A stretch of 64,000 nucleotides of DNA from Paenibacillus macerans (GCF_900454495.1 NZ_UGSI01000001.1:3720001-3784000), one strand, 5' to 3'; positions 8,068 through 17,376 are shown, numbered from the stretch's first letter. A program made the numbers and translations. The notes: generated from the letters alone by a model not told the origin.

Positions 8068-8916
8068 CTACATGGCGCCGGCCGGCAAACGATAATAAGG
8101 GATCATCAGCGAAGGCACGAATCCCAGCTTCTGGGCCAGCCTGTACGAGCCTTCATTTTCCCGGCGGCAGGACCAGACCGGCTCCAGGCCTTGCCGCAGG
8201 CAGTAATCGATCAGCGCCGAGCATACGGCGGCCGCAAAACCTCTTCCGCGGTATTTTTCAGCAGTCTCTATGCCGATTTCCAGCTCTTTTTCGGTGATGA
8301 ACGCAGAGAACGCCGTAGCGGCGATTTTCCCCTCGTAAATTAGGCTGAATCCAACCCCCATCCGCTCAAACTCAACTTCATCCTTCCAGAAAAAACGCGG
8401 CACAACCGCCCCCGGAGCGGCAAGGAACATCTCCTTCGTCGTTCTGACGATCTCGCAGCCCGCCAAATTTGCCGGTTTCGCGGCAATCCGGTATTTATCC
8501 CGCTCAAAACGAAAGTTAACCCGTGTATACTCGACTGCCTTAGGGGATGCAGCTGCGATTTCTTCCTGCAGCTCCGTACTCTTCACCACCAACTCCGAGC
8601 CGAGCATTTGGCGAATCCGCCCGTTCCAGTCGGCCGGGTAGGCCTGCAGCCATTCGTGGCCGCTGCGCGCCCGGGCTTTGTCCAGTAAATATTGCTGCAG
8701 CCACTGGTTAAAGCCGGGCTTGTCCGCAGCGCCAAACAACAAGGACATCCCGTAAGGGTGGACGACATAAAACACGCTTGGGTTTGCCTCGTCGTCTGCG
8801 TAAACTTGCCCCGGCGTTTTCCCGTGAATCACGGACTCCGCAAATAATGTGTTAAAACCCACTTCCCGCAAAGGCTTCTCGGCTTTCTTGTAATCCCGGA
8901 CGTCAAGCAGAATCAT
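8068..8916 (-). CDS. GNAT-family N-acetyltransferase (GNAT_acetyltran type)
   Basis: The 282-aa protein has a poorly conserved N-terminal half and a C-terminal GNAT core (residues ~160-270). The core has the acetyl-CoA site ETAEKYRGRGFAAAVCSALIDYC and a closing LAQKLGFVPSLMIPYY. ATG 8916 follows GTGGAGGG by 6 nt and gives MILLDVRDY; the longer reading frame from 8982 would overlap the upstream VOC gene and has no ribosome site. It is 13 bp downstream of that VOC gene, so the two are probably co-transcribed. Substrate unknown. Confidence 0.8.
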   Translation of the reverse strand: MILLDVRDYKKAEKPLREVGFNTLFAESVIHGKTPGQVYADDEANPSVFYVVHPYGMSLLFGAADKPGFNQWLQQYLLDKARARSGHEWLQAYPADWNGRIRQMLGSELVVKSTELQEEIAAASPKAVEYTRVNFRFERDKYRIAAKPANLAGCEIVRTTKEMFLAAPGAVVPRFFWKDEVEFERMGVGFSLIYEGKIAATAFSAFITEKELEIGIETAEKYRGRGFAAAVCSALIDYCLRQGLEPVWSCRRENEGSYRLAQKLGFVPSLMIPYYRLPAGAM

Positions 8917-8929
8917 CGGTTTCCCTCCA

Positions 8930-9283
8930 CTATCTCTTGATATAATCCGTAATTCCCAACCTGTTTCCGAAGGGATCTTCAAATTCGACCGCCGTCCCCG
9001 TAGCTATCGCAAAGGGCTCGGAATTGAATGCAACGCCCTTTTCTCTTAACTCATTATATTTTCGCCGGGCGTCGTCAACCAGAAACCATATTGCCGGTTG
9101 GGCAATGGGAAAATGGGAAGTATCTTTAAGGATAACGGCGGGCTCCTCCCGGCCGATCCGATAAGCCAGCATTCCTTTTGCCGAAAAATCGAATTTCACA
9201 TCCAAACCCAGCATCTGCCCATAATAGTATCCTGCCTGCTTTAGATCGCCAACGGGCAGAAAAAAATTATCGTAGCCTTTCAC
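8930..9283 (-). CDS. VOC-family (glyoxalase/dioxygenase fold) protein
   Basis: The 117-aa single-domain protein has the beta-alpha-beta-beta-beta pairs typical of the vicinal-oxygen-chelate superfamily (FFLPVGDLKQAGYYYGQMLGL ... AVEFEDPFGNRLGITDY). Members are metalloenzymes or antibiotic-binding proteins; the reaction cannot be set from sequence. The start is GTG 9283, with AAAGGAGGAG 7 nt upstream. It is the first gene of a two-gene unit with the GNAT gene downstream. Confidence 0.8.
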   Translation of the reverse strand: MKGYDNFFLPVGDLKQAGYYYGQMLGLDVKFDFSAKGMLAYRIGREEPAVILKDTSHFPIAQPAIWFLVDDARRKYNELREKGVAFNSEPFAIATGTAVEFEDPFGNRLGITDYIKR

Positions 9284-9323
9284 ATATACTCCTCCTTTAG
9301 GACTTGGATTACCCGACGATCGG

Positions 9324-9575
9324 TCATTTACCGTTAACCTGATTTTGCCAAGCCGGCAGCCGGGACATCATATTTCGCGCGGCGGCTTCCGCAGCTTGCC
9401 GGTCCAACCCTTGGGTCCGCACGATAAAAGCGGCCCAGGATTCCAGCTTCTCGTCGTAAGACTGCATCGTGCCGTCAGGACGCGCGCAATGCACGCAGTA
9501 GTCTTTCGCGGTATCCCCCGCGGCAAATTCGGACGGTTCGTTCATCGGCATTCCGCAAGCAATACATGTTTTCAT
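9324..9575 (-). CDS. Small zinc-ribbon protein
   Basis: The 83-aa protein begins MKTCIACGMPM and has a second pair at YCVHCARP, giving a four-cysteine zinc ribbon (Zn_ribbon_2 type), followed by a helical tail rich in Ala and Arg. ATG 9575 lies 12 nt after AAGGAG; the upstream in-frame ATG at 9587 directly abuts that site. The role is unknown. Related proteins are often encoded beside regulators, as here (TetR gene 43 bp upstream). Confidence 0.75.
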   Translation of the reverse strand: MKTCIACGMPMNEPSEFAAGDTAKDYCVHCARPDGTMQSYDEKLESWAAFIVRTQGLDRQAAEAAARNMMSRLPAWQNQVNGK

Positions 9576-9618
9576 TGCCCATCGCATCTCCTTAACATTA
9601 TTTTATGGCAAAAGACAG

Positions 9619-10218
9619 TTATCTTTTGACAGCGATCATGCGCCAATAATGCTCCAGCAGTTCTTGACCGTAACGCTCCAGCACGGATCCGCCCGGGGCA
9701 AAAAGGTCATTATTGGCCAAATAATAATGAATCAAGCCAGTCCAGGTGTTGAATAACAAATGCAGCGGGTACGCATCTATAGCACCGGCATTCATTTCCC
9801 GCTCGGCCGCTTGGCTTACATGTAAAGACACCGTTGATTGGATCGCAACCAGCACGTTTCGGGAGCTTTCCGGCAACAGTCTGCTTTCGATCACCAAACG
9901 GGTATAAAAGGCTTCAAACTCCGCCAGGCCGGTGAGATGTGCCTTCAGCACGTCCCGCAAGCCGCCGCCTTCCGCAGCCAGTTCATGCAACCGCCGGGAT
10001 ACCCGCGAGCCAAATTCCTCGATAACGGCATCCATCAGCGCTTCCTGCGTGGAAAAATGGGCAAACACTGTCCCGTGAGAAACTTTTGCCGCTTTGGCAA
10101 TATCGGAAGTACGAGTAACCGTCAAGCCGTTTTGAGCAAACTGCACCAATGCGGTTTCGACCAGGCGTTTTCTTGTTTGTTCTTTTTGTAATTGACGTTG
10201 GGTTTTATGTTCAGTCAC
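9619..10218 (-). CDS. TetR/AcrR-family transcriptional regulator
   Basis: The 199-aa protein has an N-terminal TetR HTH (TRKRLVETALVQFAQNGLTVTRTSDIAKAAKVSHGTVFAHFSTQEALMDAV) and a helical ligand-binding domain. The start is GTG 10218 with GGAG 8 nt upstream. Its target is probably nearby (zinc ribbon, VOC and GNAT genes downstream in the same direction), but no operator can be identified. A strong terminator lies on the upstream side. Confidence 0.85.
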   Translation of the reverse strand: MTEHKTQRQLQKEQTRKRLVETALVQFAQNGLTVTRTSDIAKAAKVSHGTVFAHFSTQEALMDAVIEEFGSRVSRRLHELAAEGGGLRDVLKAHLTGLAEFEAFYTRLVIESRLLPESSRNVLVAIQSTVSLHVSQAAEREMNAGAIDAYPLHLLFNTWTGLIHYYLANNDLFAPGGSVLERYGQELLEHYWRMIAVKR

Positions 10219-10305
10219 TCCGATGACTCCTTACTCAATGACTTTATACTCATAATAAGTTTCTTCGTTTGTAATGTCAAGATATGGATTTCCAATTTTC
10301 CAAGT

Positions 10306-10341
10306 AAAAAAACGCCAGAACATTTTGTTCTGGCGTTTTTT
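10306..10341. terminator. Perfect bidirectional terminator
   Basis: The 11-bp perfect stem AACGCCAGAAC / GTTCTGGCGTT has a 5-nt loop and is flanked by an A-run and a T-run, so it can act on both strands. On the minus strand it ends the gene at 10383-10730. Confidence 0.9.
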
Positions 10342-10382
10342 GCTGCACTCCCTCGAGAGCTTAAGCTCAAAACGAGCATCAA

Positions 10383-10730
10383 TTACTTCTTCTCCACCTG
10401 CAGCAAAGTGATGCGTTTCGTCGCGTAAGTGTCTTTGAGCCGCTCCTCGGGAATGACGTTCAGCTTAATCAATCCCGCCACCTTTTGCGCATCCGCTTTG
10501 GAAATCAACCGCCATACCTCAGGGTCGGGGAGCGCTTCGTACAGCTTTTGGTCGTCATATTCCTTCCGTTCCTGAATAACCGTCTTCACCCGGTAGTTCC
10601 CGATTTCAAGTTCGGCAGCTCCCTGTTCAAGACAATGCTTCAAAATTTCGCTGCGCAGTTCGGCCATTTCCAGCTCCGCCTCTTTTTGCTGCTGCTTTAA
10701 TTGATAGTACCGCTTCACTTTTTTATCCAA
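10383..10730 (-). CDS. Unrecognised small coiled-coil protein
   Basis: The 115-aa protein is highly charged. Residues ~1-40 are a heptad-rich helix (LKQQQKEAELEMAELRSEIL). A small beta segment follows (LEIGNYRVKTVIQERKEYDDQKLYEAL), then a helical tail. The layout loosely resembles phage Gp157-like proteins, but I do not recognise it with confidence. TTG 10730 has AAGGAG 10 nt upstream, while GTG 10739 is only 1 nt from that site. It lies just downstream of no other minus-strand gene and just upstream of a perfect terminator, so it is probably monocistronic. Confidence 0.6.
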   Translation of the reverse strand: MDKKVKRYYQLKQQQKEAELEMAELRSEILKHCLEQGAAELEIGNYRVKTVIQERKEYDDQKLYEALPDPEVWRLISKADAQKVAGLIKLNVIPEERLKDTYATKRITLLQVEKK

Positions 10731-10785
10731 CCTGCTCACGCTCCTTCTAAGGCATGTATATGAACGGACAAGGTGGAATAAAACT

Positions 10786-13700
10786 TTACTTCCTATACTG
10801 AGTGAAAATGCGGTAGATCACGACAGCCGCTTCAGCGCGGGTGGCCCCTTGCTGCGCGTCAAACTTGCCGGCCGGTTTGCCCTTCATCACGCCAAGCTTG
10901 GCGACGAGGCCAACCGACTCCTTCGCCCAGCCCGGAATTTGCGCCTGGTCGGTGAAGCCGGAAGGTGCCGCAGCCGTTCCTCCCGTCCCCAGGTCCAGGT
11001 GAGCCAGCGCCTTGGACAAAATAACGGCCATTTCGGCGCGGGTAATCTGCCGGTTTGGCCCAAAGGCGCCGTTTTCATAGCCGGCAATAAGCCCTTTGGC
11101 GGCGGCGATGCCCACCGTTTCCGCAAACCAGCTGTCCGCCGGGACGTCGCTGAATTTGGCTTTTCCGGCCGCGCCCTCATCCGCTTCCAGCTCTAGCGCC
11201 CGAACCAGCAGCGAGACGAATTCGGCGCGGGTGACTTTGGAACCCGGAGCAAACGCGTTGGCGCTCATCCCGGTTGCAATGTTTTGGGCCGCCAAAACCT
11301 CAATTTCGTTCACCGCCCACGGATAACCCGCTTCGGTTACGTCGGCGAACGAAATTTCTCTGGCCATAAACATGTAACGGCCAAAGCCGTTCAAATGAGC
11401 CACCACTCTATCATTAGCAAGCCGCCCTGCATGCTGTTCAAGTACGCCTTGGCCGCCGAGCTTAAACAGGCCGAGCTTTTCTCCGTTCACGTCTCCCGCG
11501 TTCAGGGCGCTTAGAGGAATCGAAGCCTCGGCAGGCTTGCGGAAAACCACGTTCTCGATCGGCTTCCCGTCTTTATCCAAAAGGGCTAAGTCGTAATAAA
11601 CCCCAAACGGTTTCAGCTCCGCGCCAAGCTTCAGCCCCTTGATCAACATGGTCGCGTCGGATTCGGAAGCGGGCGCCACCTGCACAAAAGCCGCCTCCGG
11701 CGATGGGATGGCCCCGGCCGGAATCGTAAGCGTAAAGCCGTTCGGCAAAGTGATAACCGTTGGCTCATTCGCTTTGATCGCTTCTTTTACCGCTTGGTTG
11801 GGAGGCGATTGCTTTTGCTGTTCTTGCTGGTTTTGCATTATTATTCCGCCATTGTTCTTTCCGTCGCCGTTCTTTCCGCCGCCGCCACCCGTGCCACCCG
11901 AGGATGCTTCGGTAACAGTAACGCCTACGGTCGCCGTCAAACCTTCATAAGTAATCTTGATCTTGGTTTTGCCGGGTTTATGCGCGGTCACCGTCCCTTT
12001 CGACACGGTTATAATTTGCGGCTCCTCCGGCCCATAGTAAACCGCATAAGTCACGTCTGTGACCGTTCCGGCGGTGTCCTTGTAAGCGACGGTCAATCGG
12101 CCGGTTTTCCCTTCTTCAAGGGATAAGCTTTGCGGCGTTGCATGCAGTTCGGCCCGCTCTTCAACCGTCACTTGAGTGTCGGAGACCAATCCCGCCGGAA
12201 TTTCGTTCCCGTTCTGATCGTACAATGCCAGGTTAGCTACCTGGAAAGTATATTGCCCGGCAGGAGCCCCCTGAAACGTAAAAGTAGCCAAAGAGCCATC
12301 GCCGGCATACCCTTGTGCGTCATGCAAGCTTTCCATAAATTCAAACCTGGTCTGGCCATCATCCAGTTCATAAACCGCCTTAGACACCGTCAGCGGGCGA
12401 TCCGGGTTTTGCGCCGCCTGGCGCGCGCTAAGCTCAGGGCTTGGCGCAACGCTGACCTGTTCCAACTCACTGCTGTACAACAAATCGAATTTGGCGGCGT
12501 ATACGGCCTCCGTAACCGAAAACAGCACATCCAGCTTAAACGGGTCATTCCGCTGTACCCGGGAAGGCTCGACAAAAGGAGTGACGTAACCCGAAAGCGT
12601 ATAATTAACCACGTGGGCCGGAGTTACCAAACCGTTACCCGCCAAGTCGTATACGTAAATTTCATACGTATTGTCCCCTGGTGCAATCGGGACCTCAATG
12701 GTGAAATGGCCCGTGTCGTCAATGGTCCCATCCATCTGTTCCCGCTCGCCGTCCCCGTTGCCGTCAAACAAGGCGGCCACGCCAATCACATCGCTTACCG
12801 CCGCCCCGGCCTCGGAAACCAGCAAATCGATCAGCAGATCTTCCGTGACCTGACCGGAGATCGTCCCTCGAAGGCTGGCCGCGTCTACCTTAATGGCAGG
12901 GTCGCTTAACTGCGATACCGGAGCCTTTCTGTCCACGATAAACACCTCGAACTGATTCTCTAAAGGCACGGCATCCGCCAGGCTGGTGCCGACCCAAGGC
13001 TCCAACAGGTAACCGCCATCCGGGAGATCCACGCCGTCCCAGCCGCGAAGAGCGTAGCTGTCCGGAGAAACACCGTCTTCAACTTCAATCAACGAACCGA
13101 GCCAACTGCCGTCCAAGGCGAAAACATCCAGGGAAAAATACTCGGTATATTCATTGACCGTAAACGTGATGTCCGTCGTATCGAACCTGCCGTCCCCGTT
13201 CGGCGAGAACGGATTCGGAGTTAATGCGAGATCCGTGACGGCATCCGCTTGCGGGGCTTCACCGACATAAACCGAAACCGGTATATGGATAACGTGGCCG
13301 CTCGAAGATTCCGTCAGGATCAGCTCGCCTTCATAACGCTGGCTAGCGGCTTCCTCCGGCGCTTCCACCGCTACGGTGAACGAGGTTTCCCCGCCCGCCG
13401 CAACCTTGGCCCGGGTTTCGGACAAGGTCAAAGTTACGGGAGAATCGCCGCCATACCAAACGGATTCAATAGAATAGTCCGACGCTTCCCCGGCGATATC
13501 TTTAACGATGACCTCACGCTGCACCGCTGATCCGTATCCGACATAACCGAACGAAAGGCTGCCCGTAAAATACGGCGTAGGCTCGTTGCCGTCGACGGAA
13601 TCGGTCGTGTCCCCGACCAGCGCCACCGCCTTCGCTTCGACAACTTGATCCAGGCTGACACGCCCGGCCCCCTGATCCATATGCGAGTAGCGGCTGCCAC

Positions 13701-15645
13701 TGCGGTCGGACAACTTAAGCGCATTATTCATCAGCAGCGCTTTGATTTCATAAGGCCCAAGCTTGGGATAATGCTGCTTAAGCAGCGCCGCGGCTCCCGC
13801 GATATGCGGGGCGGCCATGCTCGTGCCGTTTTGCGCCTCATACCAGCCTTCATAATCCGGCACGCTGGAACGGATGCCGATCCCCGGCGCGGAAATATCC
13901 GGCTTGATGTCATAAGAAGGTTTGGACGGCCCCCGCGAGCTGAAAGCGGCCATAATGTCCTGTTCGACCGTTGAGCCAAATTTAGCCGCAAGCTCCTGCC
14001 GATCCAGCGCAGCTTTGATTCGCTCACCGTCCGCCCCGGACAACGCGTATACCGGGATCGTCACGTTGGCGTCACCCAGAGTGCCGCTTTCCAGCGCTTC
14101 CGGCAGGTTGTTGTAGATAATCGCGGCAAGGGCTCCAGAGGCTTGAGCGTTCAACGCTTTTTCCGCAAAAGGAATCTCCCCGCGTTTAATAAAAGCGACT
14201 TTTCCGCTCCAATCCTTGCCCTCGAAATCGCCTGGTTTGCCTAACCCGGCATCGCCGAGCGGATAGGACTCGGTCAGGTTTTCCAGGCCTGCCGATTTAT
14301 CGAACGTGTCCATATAAAACGGATCGCCTTCCAGCCCGGCAATTTCCATAACCGGCGTATCCAGCGGGGGTTTGGAAGCGCCGACCGTAATCGCCAGTTC
14401 CGCGCTGCCCGGGTCCCCTACCGTGGCCTCTTCGGGACCGGAGTTGCCGCTGGATACGACCGCGATGACGCCCGCCTTCATCGCATTGTTGACGGCTACG
14501 GAATCCGCCGACTGCTCGTTGTTGGAATCCGAGCCGAGCGACAGGTTGATGACGTCCATCCCATCCGCCACCGCCCGCTCGATCCCGGCGATCACGTTCT
14601 CCGTCGTACCGCTTCCATACGGCCCCAGCACCTTGTACGCATGGATTTCCGCTTCCGGCGCGACGCCTTCGATCCCCGCTTGGCCATCCGCGCCCGCGCC
14701 GCGCCCGGCCACGATCCCGGACACGTGGGTTCCGTGCGAGGTCCAATACGGTTTGCCGTCCTCGTTTACCTCCGGAAGCGCCGGATCATTTTCCCGCGCT
14801 TTCTCGTAATCTTCCTTGGTCGTTTCGTACGGCTCGTTATCCTCGTTTACGAAGTCATATCCCCAATCGCCGTCCGGGACGGCGGCCGCCAGATCGGGAT
14901 GATCCTTGGCCACGCCGGTGTCGATGACCCCAACCTTGATCCCCTGGCCTTTGATCCCTTGCTCCCAAAAAACTTCGCTGCCGATAAACGGAACGCTGCC
15001 CAAAGGAGCGGACGGGGTCTCTTCTTCGGCGGTGGCGTACACCTCGTTGTTCGGGTACACCGCTTTGACCCCGGGAAGCTTAAGCAAATTTTCCACCTGA
15101 TTGGCGGCGATCGTTAAAGAAAAACCGTTGAAAATTCCTGAATAAGAGCGCTTGAATTTTGCGTTCAATTTGCTGATCGCCTGCTTTTTGAACGTTTGCT
15201 GCTCCAAATTCACCGTTTGCTTATGCGTGGACAACGACTTGCTGCTGCGCAGCTTGCTTCCGGCCGCTTCGAACACTTTGACCGGAGCTTCCCGCAATTC
15301 TACGATCACGGAAATCCGCTCCGTGCCATCCGATAGAGGCACAAAGCTTTGCGGTTCCACCGCGGCGGAATCCGGGGCGGCGTCCTGCCGCTCCAACTGC
15401 AATCCAGCGCCGAGCAGCGGGGTTTTTGCCGGCTTCGCGCCGGCCGGCCCTTTCTTGCTCTGCAGCCGAAGCTCCTTCGCCTTGACCGCATCGAGCGCTG
15501 CGGGGGCGGCAGGATTCAGCTTGGAAACAGCGGCCCTCCCTTCTTCCGCCCCCTGCCGGGCGTCTCCTTCAGCCCCCGCCAGCGGCGGCAGCAGCGAAAA
15601 CGCCAGCAGGAAGCTTAATAGCCCTGCGGCAACTCTCTTGCTCAA
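10786..15645 (-). CDS. Giant SLH-anchored subtilisin-like serine protease
   Basis: This is a 1619-aa surface protease. In order: signal peptide (SKRVAAGLLSFLLAFSLLPPLAGA), I9-type propeptide (~100-205), S8 domain with catalytic D242 (VIDTGV), H304 (SHGTHVSG) and S609 (NGTSMAAP) interrupted by a PA domain (~395-510), and Fn3-like repeats (~680-910). Next are a cohesin-like domain (~1010-1150), a Big-type domain (~1155-1240), a Gly/Asn/Gln-rich linker, a ZU5-like domain (~1290-1410) and three SLH repeats with TRAE motifs (~1430-1619) that bind pyruvylated wall polymer. A longer reading frame starts at 15822 but runs through repeat DNA. TTG 15645 follows GAGAGGGAGAG and starts exactly at the signal peptide. 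Confidence 0.9.
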   Translation of the reverse strand: MSKRVAAGLLSFLLAFSLLPPLAGAEGDARQGAEEGRAAVSKLNPAAPAALDAVKAKELRLQSKKGPAGAKPAKTPLLGAGLQLERQDAAPDSAAVEPQSFVPLSDGTERISVIVELREAPVKVFEAAGSKLRSSKSLSTHKQTVNLEQQTFKKQAISKLNAKFKRSYSGIFNGFSLTIAANQVENLLKLPGVKAVYPNNEVYATAEEETPSAPLGSVPFIGSEVFWEQGIKGQGIKVGVIDTGVAKDHPDLAAAVPDGDWGYDFVNEDNEPYETTKEDYEKARENDPALPEVNEDGKPYWTSHGTHVSGIVAGRGAGADGQAGIEGVAPEAEIHAYKVLGPYGSGTTENVIAGIERAVADGMDVINLSLGSDSNNEQSADSVAVNNAMKAGVIAVVSSGNSGPEEATVGDPGSAELAITVGASKPPLDTPVMEIAGLEGDPFYMDTFDKSAGLENLTESYPLGDAGLGKPGDFEGKDWSGKVAFIKRGEIPFAEKALNAQASGALAAIIYNNLPEALESGTLGDANVTIPVYALSGADGERIKAALDRQELAAKFGSTVEQDIMAAFSSRGPSKPSYDIKPDISAPGIGIRSSVPDYEGWYEAQNGTSMAAPHIAGAAALLKQHYPKLGPYEIKALLMNNALKLSDRSGSRYSHMDQGAGRVSLDQVVEAKAVALVGDTTDSVDGNEPTPYFTGSLSFGYVGYGSAVQREVIVKDIAGEASDYSIESVWYGGDSPVTLTLSETRAKVAAGGETSFTVAVEAPEEAASQRYEGELILTESSSGHVIHIPVSVYVGEAPQADAVTDLALTPNPFSPNGDGRFDTTDITFTVNEYTEYFSLDVFALDGSWLGSLIEVEDGVSPDSYALRGWDGVDLPDGGYLLEPWVGTSLADAVPLENQFEVFIVDRKAPVSQLSDPAIKVDAASLRGTISGQVTEDLLIDLLVSEAGAAVSDVIGVAALFDGNGDGEREQMDGTIDDTGHFTIEVPIAPGDNTYEIYVYDLAGNGLVTPAHVVNYTLSGYVTPFVEPSRVQRNDPFKLDVLFSVTEAVYAAKFDLLYSSELEQVSVAPSPELSARQAAQNPDRPLTVSKAVYELDDGQTRFEFMESLHDAQGYAGDGSLATFTFQGAPAGQYTFQVANLALYDQNGNEIPAGLVSDTQVTVEERAELHATPQSLSLEEGKTGRLTVAYKDTAGTVTDVTYAVYYGPEEPQIITVSKGTVTAHKPGKTKIKITYEGLTATVGVTVTEASSGGTGGGGGKNGDGKNNGGIIMQNQQEQQKQSPPNQAVKEAIKANEPTVITLPNGFTLTIPAGAIPSPEAAFVQVAPASESDATMLIKGLKLGAELKPFGVYYDLALLDKDGKPIENVVFRKPAEASIPLSALNAGDVNGEKLGLFKLGGQGVLEQHAGRLANDRVVAHLNGFGRYMFMAREISFADVTEAGYPWAVNEIEVLAAQNIATGMSANAFAPGSKVTRAEFVSLLVRALELEADEGAAGKAKFSDVPADSWFAETVGIAAAKGLIAGYENGAFGPNRQITRAEMAVILSKALAHLDLGTGGTAAAPSGFTDQAQIPGWAKESVGLVAKLGVMKGKPAGKFDAQQGATRAEAAVVIYRIFTQYRK

Positions 15646-15780
15646 ACTCTCACTCTCCCTCTCTATATGTAGTTTTCTAGAAGCTGAAACAAGTTGACAT
15701 ATAATATTTATTTTGGAAATTATAATAAATTCCCATTTTATTTCAGGGAAAAAAGTCATTTGCAATAACAGCCCCGCGAA

Positions 15781-16055
15781 AAACATAAGGGCAAAAAATG
15801 TCGCTATTCCGGCGATACCCATCCGTTTGCGAGAAATAGAGGCCAGATATGTCGCTATTTTCTCGAATCACAAGGAAATGCCCGTATTCTAACCCTTCAA
15901 TGGAAAATAAGAACAAAAAAATCCGCTAATGGGGATAAACATGCTTGGCTTCGGAAAATAAGAACACTAAGTTCCGCTATTTTGAAGGCCTACGGTTCTT
16001 CGTCGTTCCAGTCGCCGGCTGCAAGCGCCGATTTCTGGGTTGAGCCCCTAAAAAA
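15781..16055 (+). repeat. Palindromic-unit element, family 2 copy A
   Basis: Units resembling ATAAGGGCAAAAAATG + TCGCTATT begin near 15784, 15834, 15903 and 15954 (spacings about 50, 69, 51). A degenerate fifth unit lies near 15870, and a shared tail (AAGGCCTACGG ... GCGCCGATTTCTGGG) reaches about 16055. Copy C at 37425 matches it unit by unit, and copy B at 17085 is its inverted form. It fills the gap between the divergent protease and chemoreceptor genes. Confidence 0.85.
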
Positions 16056-16225
16056 GCCTGGAACTCGCTGTTATTGCGTAAATTCCAGACTTTCCGCACG
16101 GTTTATATACATCGGCACCTACGATTCTTACTATCATAAAATTTTAAATTCTATCATCTTAAAAAAAATCATCAACTGCCGATATTTTCTTATACGCATT
16201 TATTAAGGGGAGGACGAGGACATAC

Positions 16226-17047
16226 ATGGATATTATTACTGCACTGGTACAAGCTGCACCCTATTTCAAGCAAATTCATTCCCAGGATATTATGATCGGC
16301 ATTACGGACCGGGAGATTTTTCACTATTACGCTCCCAGCCGGACGCTGGATTTCGGTTTGGTTAAAGGAAGCCCCGTTCCTCCCGAAGATCCCACTTTGA
16401 AGAATGCCTTGGCCGGGCAAAGAACGATCAACCGGCTTCCCGCGGAAATTTACGGCAACCCGGTCATTTCGGCGGGCGTGCCCGTTTACGGTCCGGATCA
16501 AGAAGTCGTCGGGGCCTTTGCCATCGCATACACGCTGGAAAACGAACAAAAGCTGGAGGCGTTGATGGAGGAAGTGAACGGGATCACCGGCCACTTGGTC
16601 GATATGGTTCAGAACGTGGCGGCCCATTCGGAGGAACTGTCCGCGACGACCGAGCAAATTCTCGAGAACACCCGCAAGACGGTAGAAGATTCGGAACAGG
16701 TAGGCAAGGTGGCCGGTTTTATCCGCGAAATCTCCGACCAAACGAATCTGCTGGGCCTGAACGCCGCCATCGAGGCCGCTCGCGTGGGAGAGCTCGGAGC
16801 CGGCTTCGGCGTGGTGGCAAACGAAGTCCGCAAGCTGTCCGTTCATTCCAAAGAAGCGACGCAGAACATCGAGAAATCGCTGGTCACCGTACAGCGCTCC
16901 ATCGAACAGATGGAAAGGGAAATTCAAGCGATCGCCGCTTCCTCCAATGTTCAGGCGGAGCTCGTCAATGAATTCAGCGAAGTGATCGACCGCCTGAACC
17001 AGGCCAGCAAGGAAATGGCCGTGTTTATCCAGTCGTTCACGAGGTAG
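16226..17047 (+). CDS. Soluble methyl-accepting chemotaxis-type receptor (YfmS-like)
   Basis: The 273-aa protein has no membrane segment. Residues ~1-110 are a small sensor domain (IMIGITDREIFHYYAPS ... ISAGVPVYG). Residues ~115-273 are a short MCP signalling hairpin with the conserved tip GFIREISDQTNLLGLNAAIEAARVGE that contacts CheA and CheW. B. subtilis YfmS is a similar short cytoplasmic receptor. GGGGAGGACGAGG precedes ATG 16226. No che genes are adjacent. Oppositely oriented copies of the same ~270-bp repeat lie on each side of the gene. Confidence 0.85.
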   Translation: MDIITALVQAAPYFKQIHSQDIMIGITDREIFHYYAPSRTLDFGLVKGSPVPPEDPTLKNALAGQRTINRLPAEIYGNPVISAGVPVYGPDQEVVGAFAIAYTLENEQKLEALMEEVNGITGHLVDMVQNVAAHSEELSATTEQILENTRKTVEDSEQVGKVAGFIREISDQTNLLGLNAAIEAARVGELGAGFGVVANEVRKLSVHSKEATQNIEKSLVTVQRSIEQMEREIQAIAASSNVQAELVNEFSEVIDRLNQASKEMAVFIQSFTR

Positions 17048-17084
17048 TTTTGACGGGAAGCGAAAACGGGGCCACCCGGACGTA

Positions 17085-17345
17085 AAAAATCAGCGCTTGA
17101 CGGCCAGTTGCCGGAATGAGGAACCGTCTGCCGTCAAAATAGCGGCACTTTATGTACTTATTATCCGGAGCCGAGCCTGTCCGTTCCCATTAACGGCATT
17201 TTTTGCACTTGTTTTCCGATGTATGCCCCGGAACGCCGGCATTTCCTGGCGACGGGGCAAAATAGCGGCATAAATGGCCTCTATTTCTCTCAAATGGACG
17301 GATACCGCTGGCATAAAGACATTTTTTGCCCTTATGTTTCCGGCC
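17085..17345 (-). repeat. Palindromic-unit element, family 2 copy B (inverted)
   Basis: The reverse complement reproduces copy A in order: ATAAGGGCAAAAAATG near 17336, GAGAAATAGAGGCC + TGCCGCTATT near 17290-17262, a unit near 17215-17190, and GGATAATAAGTACA + TGCCGCTATT near 17165-17137. The common tail follows down to about 17085. It lies between the chemoreceptor and the convergent bshB2. Confidence 0.85.
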
Positions 17346-17376
17346 TTGACCAGCCACTAAAATAGGACTAAAAAAA

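Noticed and set aside
15781..16055. Regularly spaced repeats resembling a short CRISPR array
   Set aside because: Units are too divergent, spacing alternates about 50 and 69 bp, the spacers are conserved between copies A and C, and no cas gene is present.
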